A stretch of DNA of 64,000 bases from Micrasema longulum. Its lineage: Eukaryota; Arthropoda; Insecta; Trichoptera; Brachycentridae. Of the stretch, positions 10,620 through 20,757 are shown piece by piece (positions within the stretch are counted from its first letter, which is position 1; every line of letters begins with the position of its first letter). Location: positions 145,588 through 209,587 of the forward strand of contig JAGVSM010005014.1 in the NCBI GenBank assembly GCA_022494885.1. Direction: 5' to 3'. A program made the translations under genes and the position numbers. The notes under the pieces are model-generated. The model searched no databases. It was not told the origin of the DNA and worked only from the letters and a program-made list of their open reading frames with translations.

Positions 10620-11250
10620 TTTTGTAGCAACAATTCACGGACAGTGTATACTTGTAATGCCGTATTAAACAGACTTCATGAACTCGGCAATAGTTATTCC
10701 CACGTATCTGATATATTTAGTGTAGGGTATTGTTGCTATAGAACAAACTACAAATTTAAATTTAAATTACAAATTTAAAAGCTTCAATTAAATTAACTTT
10801 ACAATAGAATCACCATGTAAAGCGCCCTTGAGGTATTTTATTACGAAAATGGCGCTATATAAGTTATCTACAATAAATAAATAAATAAACCTTTTGAACT
10901 TTTTCAAAGATGGCGAAAAGTAATTATATTTATTTATTTATGCATTTCATTATATATAATTTTTTTTGTTCACTTTGCCCAGCTGGACGAAGTACTTGAT
11001 TATGATTTTCTTGTTATATTACTTTAAAATATTTATATACTCTAAATACATTTATTCTTGAATTGTTTAAACTTTCTACTGAATATGTTGTATAATTTTT
11101 AGTTAAATTTTTTTTAATATATTTTTTTTTTATTTATAAATCTTGGGTAAAAGGAAATTTGTGTTTTGAAAAAAATATATTAAGCCAAATATGTTAGTAT
11201 TATAAATTTTTGTAAAAGGCAGATTTGCCGTTAATGTTAGTAAAATAAAA
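10620..11250 (+). mobile_element. Jockey-like LINE 3' region (family R), copy 1, with nested CR1 tail
   Basis: The frame NSRTVYTCNAVLNRLHELGN followed by DIFSVGYCCYRT is an ORF2 C-terminus. The DNA matches 43080-43543 closely. A CR1 3' end (about 10750-10890, with GCGCCCTTGAGGTATTTTAT and ATGGCGCTATATAAG) interrupts it: before the insertion the sequence read GAACAAAC-TTTTTGAAC, as still seen at 43200. The element ends in AAATAAAATAAAT near 11250. Confidence 0.75.
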
Positions 11251-11760
11251 TAAATATATATGTACACATACATAAACATAATGTTTGTTCCTGATCTAAG
11301 ACAGCGTCAGCATAGATTGTTTCATATTCTGATATACAGGACCAATCTGACGATGTTTATGCTTGTTGGGAGGGCTACCGCTATGCTGAACAACATCCTT
11401 CTGGATATTGATCTGTTCCATGTATCCGAAGGGGTTTTCCGGGCTAGGATTTTCTCCTACTATTTTGACAAAGAGTTTCTTTATGTATTTTTTGTCTTTT
11501 TTAATATAGACGTCATAAATTTTAAATAAATTAATTGAATTCTGTGATCTGGATTTTAGTTTTTGTATATGTATATGAATGTCTAAAATAATAGGGTTGA
11601 CTGAATTTCGATCATATACTGTTTGGACCACTGATTTACAATATGTCAAAATCGTTATTTGTATGAGCTGACTAAATTTTAAGAACCATTTTACAAATAG
11701 TTTTGTACACTTATTCGACATTGTAAAAATGTCGAACGATTTTTAATAGTCGGGTGGCGT
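11250..11760 (-). other. Unrecognised open frame region
   Basis: A minus-strand frame of 141 codons spans 11296-11721 and a plus-strand frame of about 89 codons overlaps it. Neither shows a motif I recognise. The minus frame is lysine- and isoleucine-rich, as expected from AT bias. It may be a decayed LINE ORF. Confidence 0.2.
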
Positions 11761-12159
11761 TAGACATTTCAAGATTGATGTCCAAGGTGGTCATACGACT
11801 CTTCACCCTCATGTATATAAGTAGATACGATCCAAACACAATCCCTAATCGAGTCGTGGCCAGCCTAATGGCGGGTATTAGGACTAACAGACAAGAGGAA
11901 TGCCTAATTTTATTAATGTAATTCGATTTTATTACAGGTATTATGGATTGGTTATAATGTCACTCTTAATTATAAAAGTAAGGTGTTATTATGATTTTAT
12001 TTAGGCAATAACTTAGAACATACATTACAGTTATTTGTGTGGAATATAACCAGAACCCTGAACGAGTTTTTTTGATCTTGGGTAGAAATTTTAAATTAAA
12101 AAATAAATTAAAAAAGATAATGGAAACGTTTTTTACATACTCTATAATTATTATGTTAC

Positions 12160-12567
12160 AACAGAGATGAAGAATATTTTTGAGAAGGTTATATAAAAGT
12201 CAAGGCATCTACGGGCTTATGAACTGTCATTGCCTGGTTTAAGTGGCCACTTTACACACTGTGTAACATTCACCATTCTGCCCATATTCGAACATCTGTA
12301 TTCCTTCAATTCTTTCATCTGTTGATGTTTGTGGAGTTAAAGAGCTGAAACCCTTATTTATGCGAGTGAGATTCGTGTAATTGAATTAATTTACCCACAT
12401 ACTAAAACCAGCCAATGACAGGTTATAAGCCCTGTTGATGCCTAGATTTATGTATTGCGATCTCTAAAATGTTTTCCATCTCTGTTGTAGTATGTTAATA
12501 TTAACAGCTTCCCAGGGAGTTAAATCCAGTCCTTGTCTTCAAAAATTTGGACAAAAAATATTGTTGA
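12160..12567. mobile_element. MITE family M1, rearranged copy
   Basis: Contains the family core in both orientations: TTTAAGTGGCCACTTTACAC near 12240 and AACCAGCCAATGACAGG near 12405, with internal ATTCTTTCATCTGTTGATG. The right end is AAATTTGGACAAAAAATATTG near 12545. The left terminus is degraded. No coding capacity. Confidence 0.6.
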
Positions 12568-12574
12568 TAATCTA

Positions 12575-12660
12575 TAACGTTTACCATTTTAAAGATGCCT
12601 GTAAGAGGATGAAAGCGCTAATTGTTCGAATAAAAAAGTACGTAGAAGTGTACCTAGTAT
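12575..12660 (+). repeat. Family C terminal fragment with decayed hammerhead-like box
   Basis: AAAGATGCCTGTAAGAGGATGAAAGCGCTAATTG matches copies C1 and C2 in pieces (AAAGATGCC, then GATGAAAGCGCTAATTG), followed by AGAAGTGTACCTAGTATTT. The CUGA of the core has become TTAA, so a functional ribozyme is not expected. Confidence 0.5.
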
Positions 12661-12769
12661 TTAAATACATAACTTTATTTTTTTACATTATTCTGCTTTT
12701 TTTTTTTAAATTAGTTTATTTTGAGAAAACCACATCACAGAAAATATTTAAATTGTACAAAAACAAAAT

Positions 12770-12880
12770 AATCAAATCATCACGCCGTTTCCCCGTGGGG
12801 GTAGGCAGAGAGGATAGAACGCCATATCACTTTGTTTTTGCATACAGACCTCGCTTCCTCCACATTGAGGAGAGGTCTCA
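12770..12880 (-). mobile_element. RTE-like LINE family A, 3' end
   Basis: On the minus strand the sequence reads through TGGCGTTCTATCCTCTCTG and CCTACCCCCACGGGGAAACG to GGCGTGATG, the conserved 3' end shared by the copies at 27650, 33712 and 53722. Only about 110 bp remains, so it is heavily 5'-truncated. Confidence 0.7.
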
Positions 12881-13115
12881 GCGAAATGTTCCTACGAGGT
12901 TTTCCCAGAGCACGAATTATGTCATACCCAAAACCCGTACGGCTCTTGCTTAGAGACATCTCTCATTTGTCGCACCGAGAGTGTTTAATATTTTGAAAGA
13001 GCGTATTAAGCTCTCAAAGACAAAAGGTATTTTCAAGAGAGGAGCTAAGGACTGGATTTTCCTTAGTGGGAAGGATTTGAGTGGAAAACTCCTTGACGAT
13101 TTTCCGAATGTTTAA
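12880..13115 (+). pseudogene. LINE ORF C-terminal remnant
   Basis: Frame pieces read RNVPTRFSQSTNYVIPKTRT, HLSFVAPRVFNILKER and KGIFKRGAKDWIFLSGKD, ending at a stop near 13112. The pattern of arginine-rich start, a FNILKER-like motif and a short lysine-rich end is that of the C-terminus of Jockey/CR1-type LINE ORF2. Family assignment is tentative. Confidence 0.45.
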
Positions 13116-13284
13116 GCTTACCGCTTACCATGTTAATGTGCCATATACATATATGTTTTTTTAAATTATTTTTTGTGTGTCTGGTCCTATATTTGTGGTG
13201 ATATACTCATGTGTCTGTGTCATTTAATTGCTCATCCCATGGATGTGAGACGTATGTCTCAAATAATGTGTAATCGTATTTACT

Positions 13285-13810
13285 GCATTTTGTGGTTACC
13301 TACTGTATTGTATAGGACTCGTCGCATACTATTCATTCGATGTGTATCAGTTAAATTTAAAAAATAAAATGCTTTTTTTTTCAGAATACGGTTTTGAAAT
13401 TTAACATACTTAAAAAAAAAAAAAAAACAATTTATATCATTTCGTCATTTGAATTTTAACAAAAAGGTTTCTAACTTTTTACTAAGCTCTTTATTGTACC
13501 ATTTTTAATACAATTTACAAGTTTTAAGCAAATATATTATTTTCATACTTACGCACCCATACACACGCACCCTCTCCCTCATTCGCTCCCACACGCACAT
13601 TTATCCTCTCCCTCATTCATTCACGCATACACACATTCACATACACATGAATACAAACGTCACACAAATACAATTACTAAACTTCTTTTCTTATATATTT
13701 TGTGTCATTATATTTACAGTGGATTTTTTTAATTGGCTTTAGTATTGTTAAGATTTTTAAAATTTTGTTTATGTAATAGCTGTAAAAATCCCAAATAAAA
13801 TAAAATAAAA
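13285..13810 (+). repeat. Retroelement 3' region r2, copy 1
   Basis: About 520 bp matching 20055-20582 in direct orientation. Landmarks are TTACTGCATTTTGTGGTTACC, ACTCGTCGCAT, CAGAATACGGTTTTGAAATT, the pyrimidine-rich CACCCTCTCCCTCATTC and TAATAGCTGTAAAAATCCC. It ends in an AAATAAAATAAAATAAA tail, as expected for the 3' end of a retroposed element. No ORF is apparent. Confidence 0.7.
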
Positions 13811-13936
13811 TAAAAATAAAATAAATAAAATAGTAATACACGTATGTAAATAAATAAATAAATAAATTGATACATCTTCCCATGCACGCACGCCGATTAT
13901 TCAGACTTTTTATATGCCATCTTCAAGTATTTCGTA

Positions 13937-14180
13937 GTTGCACATCAAATATGGGCCATGTGACTCGGAGCACATTCTGAGAAAATCATAAAAATGCGAT
14001 TTTTTGGCATAAAGTAATTAATATCTTAAATAAATATATTATTTTATTGAAAAACACTGTATTTTTCCTACTTCGTCCATACACAGAAGTGTTCTTTTCG
14101 GTTTAGTTATTTTTCTAATCGTTTTTATCGATTTTCTCAGAATGTGCTCCGAGTCACATGGCTCTTATTTGATGTGCAAC
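13937..14180. mobile_element. Inverted-repeat element with 51-bp arms
   Basis: Arms 13937-13987 and 14130-14180 are near-perfect reverse complements: GTTGCACATCAAATATGGGC on the left, GATTTTCTCAGAATGTGCTC on the right. The 140-bp spacer is AT-rich and has no ORF. Structure fits a MITE or solo foldback; no target duplication could be defined. Confidence 0.65.
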
Positions 14181-14480
14181 GACGATTTGTTGAATTCAAT
14201 CATGCCATGTCTTTCTCGGTCTTTCTCGCTTTCTGCATCCATTAACATTTGCATCGCAAATCCTTTTAGCCGTTCTTTCGCTGTCCATTCGCTCTACACT
14301 TCCGATCCAACGCGACAAGCCTCTCTTGATTTTGTCGACAACGTTTGTCTCAGCCTTGCGTAATGCTCGAATATCGAGATTTGTACGCCTTTCATGCATA
14401 GTTTTTCCACACATTCGCCTGTGAGATCGCATTTTGACAGTATTCAGCCTACTTCCATCCTTTCGTTTTTCCAATTAAAC
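14180..14480 (-). pseudogene. RTE-like LINE family A, C-terminal remnant
   Basis: The minus strand encodes about 90 residues: SRLNTVKMRSHRRMCGKTMH, then AETNVVDKIKRGLSRW, ERMDSERTAKRI and RERPRKTWHD. The same motifs occur in the plus-strand copies at 28068 and 34105, so the family is secure. No catalytic box remains. It directly abuts the inverted-repeat element on its 3' side. Confidence 0.85.
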
Positions 14481-14562
14481 ACCTCTGCTAATTTTGCCTC
14501 CCGCGACAAACATTTTTTTCACTAGATGTTATTAATTATTTGTATATAACCCCGAATTTTCT

Positions 14563-14607
14563 ATGTCAACCGGTTTCGAGACGTACCCGTCTCTTCGTCA
14601 GGACACC
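14563..14607 (-). ncRNA. Hammerhead-ribozyme-like motif A1
   Basis: On the minus strand: GGTGTC, CTGACGA, A, GAGAC-GGGTAC-GTCTC, GAAA, CCGGT, T, GACAT. Boxes CUGANGA and GAAA match the hammerhead core. Stem II has five pairs, stem I pairs GUGUC with GACAU (four Watson-Crick plus one wobble), and stem III is the self-complementary ACCGGU, suited to dimeric folding. One extra A stands between the first box and stem II. The cleavage context is GUU. Confidence 0.6.
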
Positions 14608-14985
14608 AATTAAACCAACATGCAAAACCCGCTATACACCTTCACCATATGGAAATACTACCAATATGGAAATATTTTACATTTGGAAAGCTTTAAAAAA
14701 TAATGTTCCTTTTATTAAAAATCAAACAACCTTTCAATATAGTCCGGTATACGATATTCCACTGTAATAGTCACCCTAAACCCATTTAGCTCACCCCCTC
14801 CCTCCATCCTCTCTACATTTTTTCAACTATTTCTCAAACAACGTAGAATATTTTCATAATTTAATCAGTGCATGTTTGTCCTTATCAGTGCATGTGCTTA
14901 TTAAAATGCATGTCGAGTTGGGTTTATATTTTTGTACAACAACTATGGTGAAGGTGTATAGTGGGTTTTGCACGTTATTTTAATT

Positions 14986-15031
14986 AGTGTGCTGACGAAG
15001 AGACGGGTACGTCTCGAAACCGGTAGACACA
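14986..15031 (+). ncRNA. Hammerhead-ribozyme-like motif A2
   Basis: Plus-strand partner of A1: GTGTG, CTGACGA (14992-14998), A, GAGAC-GGGTAC-GTCTC, GAAA (15016-15019), CCGGT, A, GACAC. The core boxes are intact and the site would be GUA. Stem I has one G-G mismatch at its first pair. The strong match between A1 and A2 may partly reflect recent duplication. Confidence 0.6.
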
Positions 15032-15712
15032 GAAAAGTCGGTAAGTGGTTGTATACAAATAATTTATAACATTTAGTAAAATGTTAATGCTTTAAAAATA
15101 AATAACATTTCTTTATCAAGGTGTTCCTTTTCACACACAAAACTGTATTCTTTATTCGCATGGACACAGATTTTTTTTAATTAACTTATTTTCTGTCGTA
15201 CAGCTGAGGCCCTAATCAACTTAAATTTAACACTGGACTGCCTTTGGCATTTCGCTGATGTATTCTGAAAACATTTTCGAAAACGAAAAAAAAACATAGG
15301 TGTGATTAAGACTCACAATTGAGCCATTAGCCGTTGCAATAAATGTGCTCGCTGTCGAATAGGAGAACCGTGATCAAAATACACCGTAATCATTATAGGT
15401 ATTATATCGTGGGTACGTGCCTCGATATATTTAATGGGAATACATGCCCAGAGTAACAATGCTATCGCCGATAGTGTGGATTAGCTATGCAGATAACCTG
15501 TTATAATATTCGAATGCATAATTCTATTATTAAGATAATCGATCATCGATCAGACATCATCATCATCATCATTTTTCTAACCACAAATCCATGCTGTGTC
15601 TTTAGATGGAATTTTCTTGCATTTTATTTGTTTAGTATACAACAACGTTTATCGATATCATTTCTGGCCGATTACTCTTCTTTTCCATCCTTCCCTTGAC
15701 AAAAGATAAAAG

Positions 15713-16353
15713 GTGTTAAAATTACCCCGGTATTTTACAGTAATTTTACCATAAATTGGTAAAATACGGTATTTTACAGTAATTTTCGGTAAAAAACGAA
15801 TATGACGTACTAAAATTAATTTTTCGAAGATATAACAAATACGAGAAACTATTTTTTATTTTTTTTAAATAATATGATTTTTAATTTAAAATTATTTTCT
15901 CAGACTTTAGTACATTTTTTTTCTATAAAATCTATAAGAACGTAAATTATACAGAAAAAACTGTTTTTTTTTTTCAAAATGACGACATGGTCGGTGATCG
16001 TTTAAGGTCACAATCTTAAGGTTTTACTTAGGGCCCTATGGCTACTGATCCTGTTAAGCTTCAAAACATTACAACCCTTTTTATCAAAAAAAGTACATAC
16101 CGAATGACCTTGAACGTCTCATACTTATAACAAATCTCGATAACCACCCGATGGATCTAAACCTGGTTTTCACTGTCATGTAACGTGTCCTTAAACAAAG
16201 CTACTCTTGTTTGTTATATCTTCGAAAAATAAAAAATAGTACTTCATATTAATTTTTTACCGAATTTCATATTTTACCGAAAATTACCGCAAAATACCGT
16301 AAATTACGGTATTTTACCGCGCTTTTTGGTAAAATTACGCAATTTTACAACCA
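15713..16353. mobile_element. 640-bp inverted-repeat MITE with TACCG-rich ends
   Basis: Left arm (about 15713-15850) and right arm (about 16205-16353) are inverted copies: TTCGAAGATATAACAAA against TTTGTTATATCTTCGAA, and repeated strings such as GGTAAAATACGGTATTTTAC against ACGGTATTTTACCG. Each arm is itself made of small ACCGTAAAAT-type palindromes. No ORF in the AT-rich interior (about 15850-16200). Confidence 0.75.
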
Positions 16354-16584
16354 TACTCTTTCTCTTTTTTAAAAATTGCTATTTTCTCTTATTTACATTT
16401 CTTTAAAAAAGGTAAATATTTATATTTGTTCCAGATGTAATATTTATTTTTTATATATAAATTCTGTTTACCATTGTATGCTTTTCTCGATGTTTTTGTT
16501 CTCATTTTAATAATTTGTTATTTTCTTTCACTGTTTTTTTTGTAATTATGTAAAATGTCTATAGAACCTTAAAAATAAAAAAAA

Positions 16585-17131
16585 ACTCTTGATACATCAT
16601 TATGGTACCTACTTTACATCAAAACAGCGACAAAAAAGCGACAACACATCTTACCCTGGTATAAATGTTAAACTACTGGGTGTTTATTTAGAGTCAGATC
16701 TTTCTCTTCATACTCAGGTCAATAAAACGGTAAGTGCTGGTTTCTTCCATCTCCGACAGATCAAATCCTTGCGGAGAAATATTCCTAAAGATACAACTAA
16801 AGCTCTTGTAAATGCTTATGTCGTTTCGCGTCTAGATTACTGTAATGAAATATACGCAAATCTCCCAAAATATCAAACTTATAAACTTCAATCTGTTTTC
16901 AATGCAGCAGCGAGGCTTATTACGGGAGTAAAAAAATATTATCACATCTCACAACATCGTCGAGATTTGCACTGGTTAAAAAGCCCAGAGAGAATAAAAT
17001 ACAAGCTTTGCTGGACAGTATTTAAATCCCTTCATGAAATGGCTCAAACATACCCATCGGACCTTTGTATTAGGGAAAATACATGTCAAAGAAAATCTAC
17101 TCTTAGGCCAGCATTTGATTCAGGAAGAGGA
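16585..17131 (+). pseudogene. CR1-like LINE family 1, reverse-transcriptase C-terminal half
   Basis: About 180 codons remain open: LLGVYLESDLSL, KSLRRNIPKDTTKALVNAYV, SRLDYCNEIYANLP, LQSVFNAAARLITGVKKY and LHWLKSPERIKYKL. The LGV.L...L, SRLDYCN and LQ...NAAARLI motifs mark CR1/L2-type LINEs. The catalytic box is upstream and absent. At 17132 another LINE tail is inserted and the CR1 resumes near 17540, as the intact junction at 54560 shows. Confidence 0.85.
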
Positions 17132-17540
17132 AAATGATAAATGAAATGAAATTATTAACATATAAACAAAGAATATTTTACAATACAATGATATTTGTTC
17201 ATAAAATTATAAACTCTAATAAAAAAAACAGAATTTTGGAAAAAAATTGATCGGAACCAGCATGAACACGATCACAATACTAGAGAAAAGAACAAAATTA
17301 GACTTCCATTTAGGAAAAAGGCAAAGTCACAAAATTCAATTTTATTTAAAGCAATTAAAAAGTATTACGAAATGGAAAAAAATATTTATGAAGAAAAAAA
17401 CATATCAAAATTTAAATAATGGTCAAGACATATGTGATAAACAATTTATGAATTAAATATATTTGTAATGTTATTATTAGAACACACATAACAATATGTA
17501 TGATATGTGTGCCCTACTTTAAGATTTAAATATATATATA
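17132..17540 (+). mobile_element. LINE 3' tail nested in CR1 family 1
   Basis: Comparison with 54555-54600, where the CR1 runs uninterrupted (GGGGAAAACTTGTCG), shows that roughly 400 bp has been inserted at GGAAAA/AACTTGTCG, leaving an A-rich short duplication. The insert matches 30150-30580: ACATATAAACAAAGAATATT, ACAGAATTTTGGAAA and AGAGCACACATAAGAATATG-like strings. It is the 3' end of a Jockey-like LINE. Confidence 0.75.
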
Positions 17541-17835
17541 AAAACTTGTCGAAATCCGGCGCTCCCCAAACACTAGATTTGGAGATCGTGCTTTTGCCGC
17601 CGCCGGCCCCTCTGCCTGCAACCATTTGCCTTCAAACTTACGAATCATCGACAGTCCCAGTCAGTTCAGATCCGAACTAAAATTCTACTTCTTTAGACTA
17701 TCATACCCTCAATTTTAAATCTGGAAATATAACATATCACTTTAGTTTAGTTATACAATTGTATAGCGCCCTTGAGGTGATTTTTTACGAAATGGCGCTA
17801 TATAAATCAGCCAAATATTATTATTATTATTATCA
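17541..17835 (+). mobile_element. CR1-like LINE family 1, 3' end
   Basis: Continues the ORF from 17131: KSGAPQT in one frame and, after a shift, LEIVLLPPPAPLPAT; the better-preserved paralogue at 54560 reads RRSPNTRFGDRAFAAAGPSA. The 3' UTR contains GTATAGCGCCCTTGAGGTG and ATGGCGCTATATAAATCAG, ending in ATTATTATTATTATTAT. This tail is typical for CR1/L2-type elements. Confidence 0.8.
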
Positions 17836-17845
17836 AGATAGAAGA

Positions 17846-18510
17846 AATACAAAAATAGAATATTTGGATTTGTAACACTATTACCAAGGTTTTCACATTA
17901 CATCAAATTGCATAAGAATTCTTGGAATTGTCGCGCATCATTGTGAGAGTCATTCTAATAAATCGTTAACTGTCCATAAATTTCATATTGAACTTTCATC
18001 ACCCAGTGCCCAAAATAGAATAACATCCTCATCGCATCAAGGGTAGGTCCTTTTCCGTGCTCCTTTCCTTAACTCAAATATTCCAACATCTGCATAGAAT
18101 TTTCCTACGTTTTATTTTTTTAGTACAAAACAGCGTTAATCGATATTATTCCTGGCCGATTACCCTTCTTCCCCATCCTTCCCTTGACCCATCCTTATGG
18201 TCTCTACTTACAAATACAAAATAAGATGATTCGAATTTAGAACACTATTTTAAAAAAATTGCCATTACATCGAATTCTTTCAGAATTCTTGGAATTGTCG
18301 CGTGTCGTTGTGAAAGTTATTATAGTAAATAGTTTACTATCTATGAATTTCATAATGAACTTTCATGATCCAGAGCCCAAAATAGAATAACATCCTCGTC
18401 ATACAATTGTAGAGCGCCCTTAAGGTTATTTTTCACAAAAATGGCGTTAGATATAATCGCATCAAAGGTAGATCCATTTCCGTGCTCCTACTCAAATATT
18501 CCAACCTTAC
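17846..18510 (+). repeat. Tandem direct duplication, period about 360 bp
   Basis: Unit 1 (about 17846-18205) and unit 2 (about 18206-18510) share AGAATTCTTGGAATTGTCGCG, GAACTTTCAT, CCCAAAATAGAATAACATCC and TCCGTGCTCCT. Unit 2 carries a 50-bp insertion of a CR1 3' tail (about 18401-18453, GAGCGCCCTTAAGGTTATTT) that is absent from unit 1, so the duplication came first. Part of unit 1 (18090-18190) also matches 15600-15700. Confidence 0.75.
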
Positions 18511-18764
18511 TCAAAACTGAATGATATTCATTTTTAAATTATATAGTCCGCTTTTCGTTAACATGGAAGGAAACCTAATCAATCAAGAGACAATAAAATG
18601 TTCTAGTAAAAGCACTCCATCTACATACCCGAAACCGTTTTAAATACCAAGGGTCTTCATATCAGTTTCCCTTATATTTAGTATGCAAAAACCCATGTAC
18701 TGTGTAACAAACACTTCATACTTTGATGTCTAAAATCCTCTGACTCTGTCAAACTAAGTCATCG

Positions 18765-19185
18765 AAAGGGTCGAGAGTTTCAAATACCAGGGAGTATATG
18801 TTACGGAAAATGGTAGCTTTCATAAAGAACTGGGAGTGCGGCTAGGAATGGCAGGCGCCACATTCAACCGTATGAAGGCTGTCTGGAGATCGGATATTTA
18901 CTCATTGAAAACCAAATGCCGCCTGTATAACGCCTGCGTAACATATGTTCTTCTCCACGGATGTGAATCATGGCACCTTACTTAGGGCCCAAAACAGCAA
19001 ATTTTTTCTCTAAAGTTTTGAGAATAGCTGTCTCAGAAGAATCTTGGGTTTGCGGTGGTTTGCCTTTGTAAGAAATGAAATAATGAGAGAACGGACGCAG
19101 CAAACTCCGGTGACAGCTGTCATCAAGCGGAGGCAATACGGTTGGTTAGGCCATATACTGCGGATGCCTCATGATGATGAAAAAA
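18765..19185 (+). pseudogene. RTE-like LINE, reverse-transcriptase C-terminal remnant
   Basis: The plus strand reads VESFKYQGVYVTENG, LGMAGATFNRMKAVW, TKCRLYNACVTYVLLHGCES, and after frameshifts YGWLGHILRMPHDDE. The F.YLG, R..LYN..V..VLL.GCE and GHILRMP motifs are those after the catalytic domain of RTE-type LINEs. It carries at least one stop and two frameshifts. It ends in GATGATGAAAAAAA. Confidence 0.75.
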
Positions 19186-19499
19186 AATAATTATAATCAT
19201 TAAATTTTAATCTCAATATTTTTTATTATTTTAATTATTGGATCATATTATAAATGAAATGTTATATGTGTATAAATTAAAATATTCCATTTTGTAATTT
19301 ACATATGCATATATGAATAAATAAAATTGAAGAATTGAAAATTGAAATAGCAGCTTTTATCTAATGCATGATTGCTAATTTTTTTTTATTGCGCGATTGT
19401 GAAAAAACCGTATTTCAAAATGGCCAAATCGTATCTTTTCTTTTTATGAGACTACAGCCCTAACTTTATACGATTTTTCTGCGGCGATCGCACTTACGC

Positions 19500-19790
19500 A
19501 TACGCACTAAGGTAATATAAAGTCAGAGGCGGCGTGGGAATATTTATTCAGATGCGTTGCCCGCGTGTTTACGACCCGCTACTGGGATAAACACAAAGCT
19601 TTGTGCGTTGCACAGCACGGGTGTAACGCGCAACCACTCACAGCGATCTCTATACCCGAGGGAGGGGGCACTTTGAATTGTAAATTCCCCTCCCTGGCCA
19701 CGTGCGTAGCACGCTTGTCTCGCGATGTGCGAAACTCAAATTGTTTTATTGATGGCTGTCTATTTCATCAGAAAGATTCAATTTAATAGT
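19500..19790. other. CpG-rich block of unknown nature
   Basis: Contains dense short inverted strings, for example AAAGCTTTGTGCGTTGCACAG next to GTGTAACGCGCAACC, and CACGTGCGTAGCACGCTTG. A 73-codon frame over it has no recognised family. Its composition resembles a DNA-transposon terminus or an old CpG-rich satellite unit. Confidence 0.3.
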
Positions 19791-20054
19791 CGACTCGTGG
19801 CACTGTTGCAAACGTTCATTACTTTTTATCTTTGTTTTCTTTGTCTGAGGTTAATGGTGTATAGGGTACTGTGTTTGCACACCAATTCCAGTATGCATTA
19901 ATCCAGAAATCCAAGAAATGTATTGTACATCCGAATTTCTTCTTTTCTCGTATATTATATATTATGTAAGTGCATATAATACGTATTTGTATGTTCGTTT
20001 TAAATCTACGTCCGCGCATTGTCAAACCTTATTTTATTGTTGACATTATATCGA

Positions 20055-20582
20055 ATTTACTGCATTTTGCGGTTACCTACCGTACTCTAATTGTATGAGA
20101 CTCGTCGCACATTATTTATTCAGTGTGTATCAGTTCAATTTTAAAATAAAATGCTTTTTTTCAGAATACGGTTTTGAAATTTAACACACTTTAAAAAAAT
20201 ACAATTTATAACATTTCTTGATTTGAATTTTAACAAAAAGGTTTCAAACGTTTTACCAAGCTCTTTCTTGTACCATTTTTTATATAATGACAAGTTTTAA
20301 ACAAAAAAAAAATATACTTACGCACCCACACACACGACCCTGTTCCTCATTCATTCCCACACGCACATGTACCCTCTCCCTCATTCATTCACGCATACAC
20401 ACATTCACCTACACTTGAATACAAACGCCACACACATACAATTACGTAAATTCTTTTCTTATATATTATGTGTCATTAGATTTACAGTGGATTTTTTCAA
20501 TTGGCTCTATTATTGTTAATATTTTTCTACTTATTTTGTTTATGTAATAGCTGTAAAAACCCCAAATAAAATAAAATAAATA
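20055..20582 (+). repeat. Retroelement 3' region r2, copy 2
   Basis: Direct copy of 13285-13810 with small indels, sharing ACTCGTCGCA, CAGAATACGGTTTTGAAATT, CACCCACACACACG, CCCTCTCCCTCATTCATTC and TAATAGCTGTAAAAACCCC, and ending in AAATAAAATAAAATAAA. The matching tails identify the 3' end. Confidence 0.7.
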
Positions 20583-20757
20583 TGGTTATTTAATCTTAGA
20601 CAAAATTAGGAATGTTTTACGGTGTTTAACCGTATATAGGACACCTAGAACAGAGTAGTACATAAATATTCCACCAGAATCGAGATATTTATTTTCTAAT
20701 AATTCGTTTTAATAATTAGTCTAATAATTAATAAAATACACTAGTATATCAGACTAT

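Larger units (their letters stand above)
14525..15062. mobile_element. Inverted-pair element with hammerhead-like motifs (family A pair)
   Basis: Two arms of about 130 bp in opposite orientation flank roughly 290 bp. Each arm carries a hammerhead-like core (14563-14607 minus; 14986-15031 plus) followed inward by CTATACACCTTCACCATA-type sequence. Outer ends read ATTTGTATATAACC and GGTTGTATACAAAT. Inverted terminal copies with a GAAACCGGT core are known from Penelope-like elements; no reverse transcriptase or GIY-YIG nuclease is visible, so the copy would be non-autonomous. Confidence 0.65.

Noticed and set aside
10310..10633. Minus-strand hydrophobic protein
   Set aside because: Produced by a purine-rich tract and an ACATAC run; the segment interrupts a LINE ORF.
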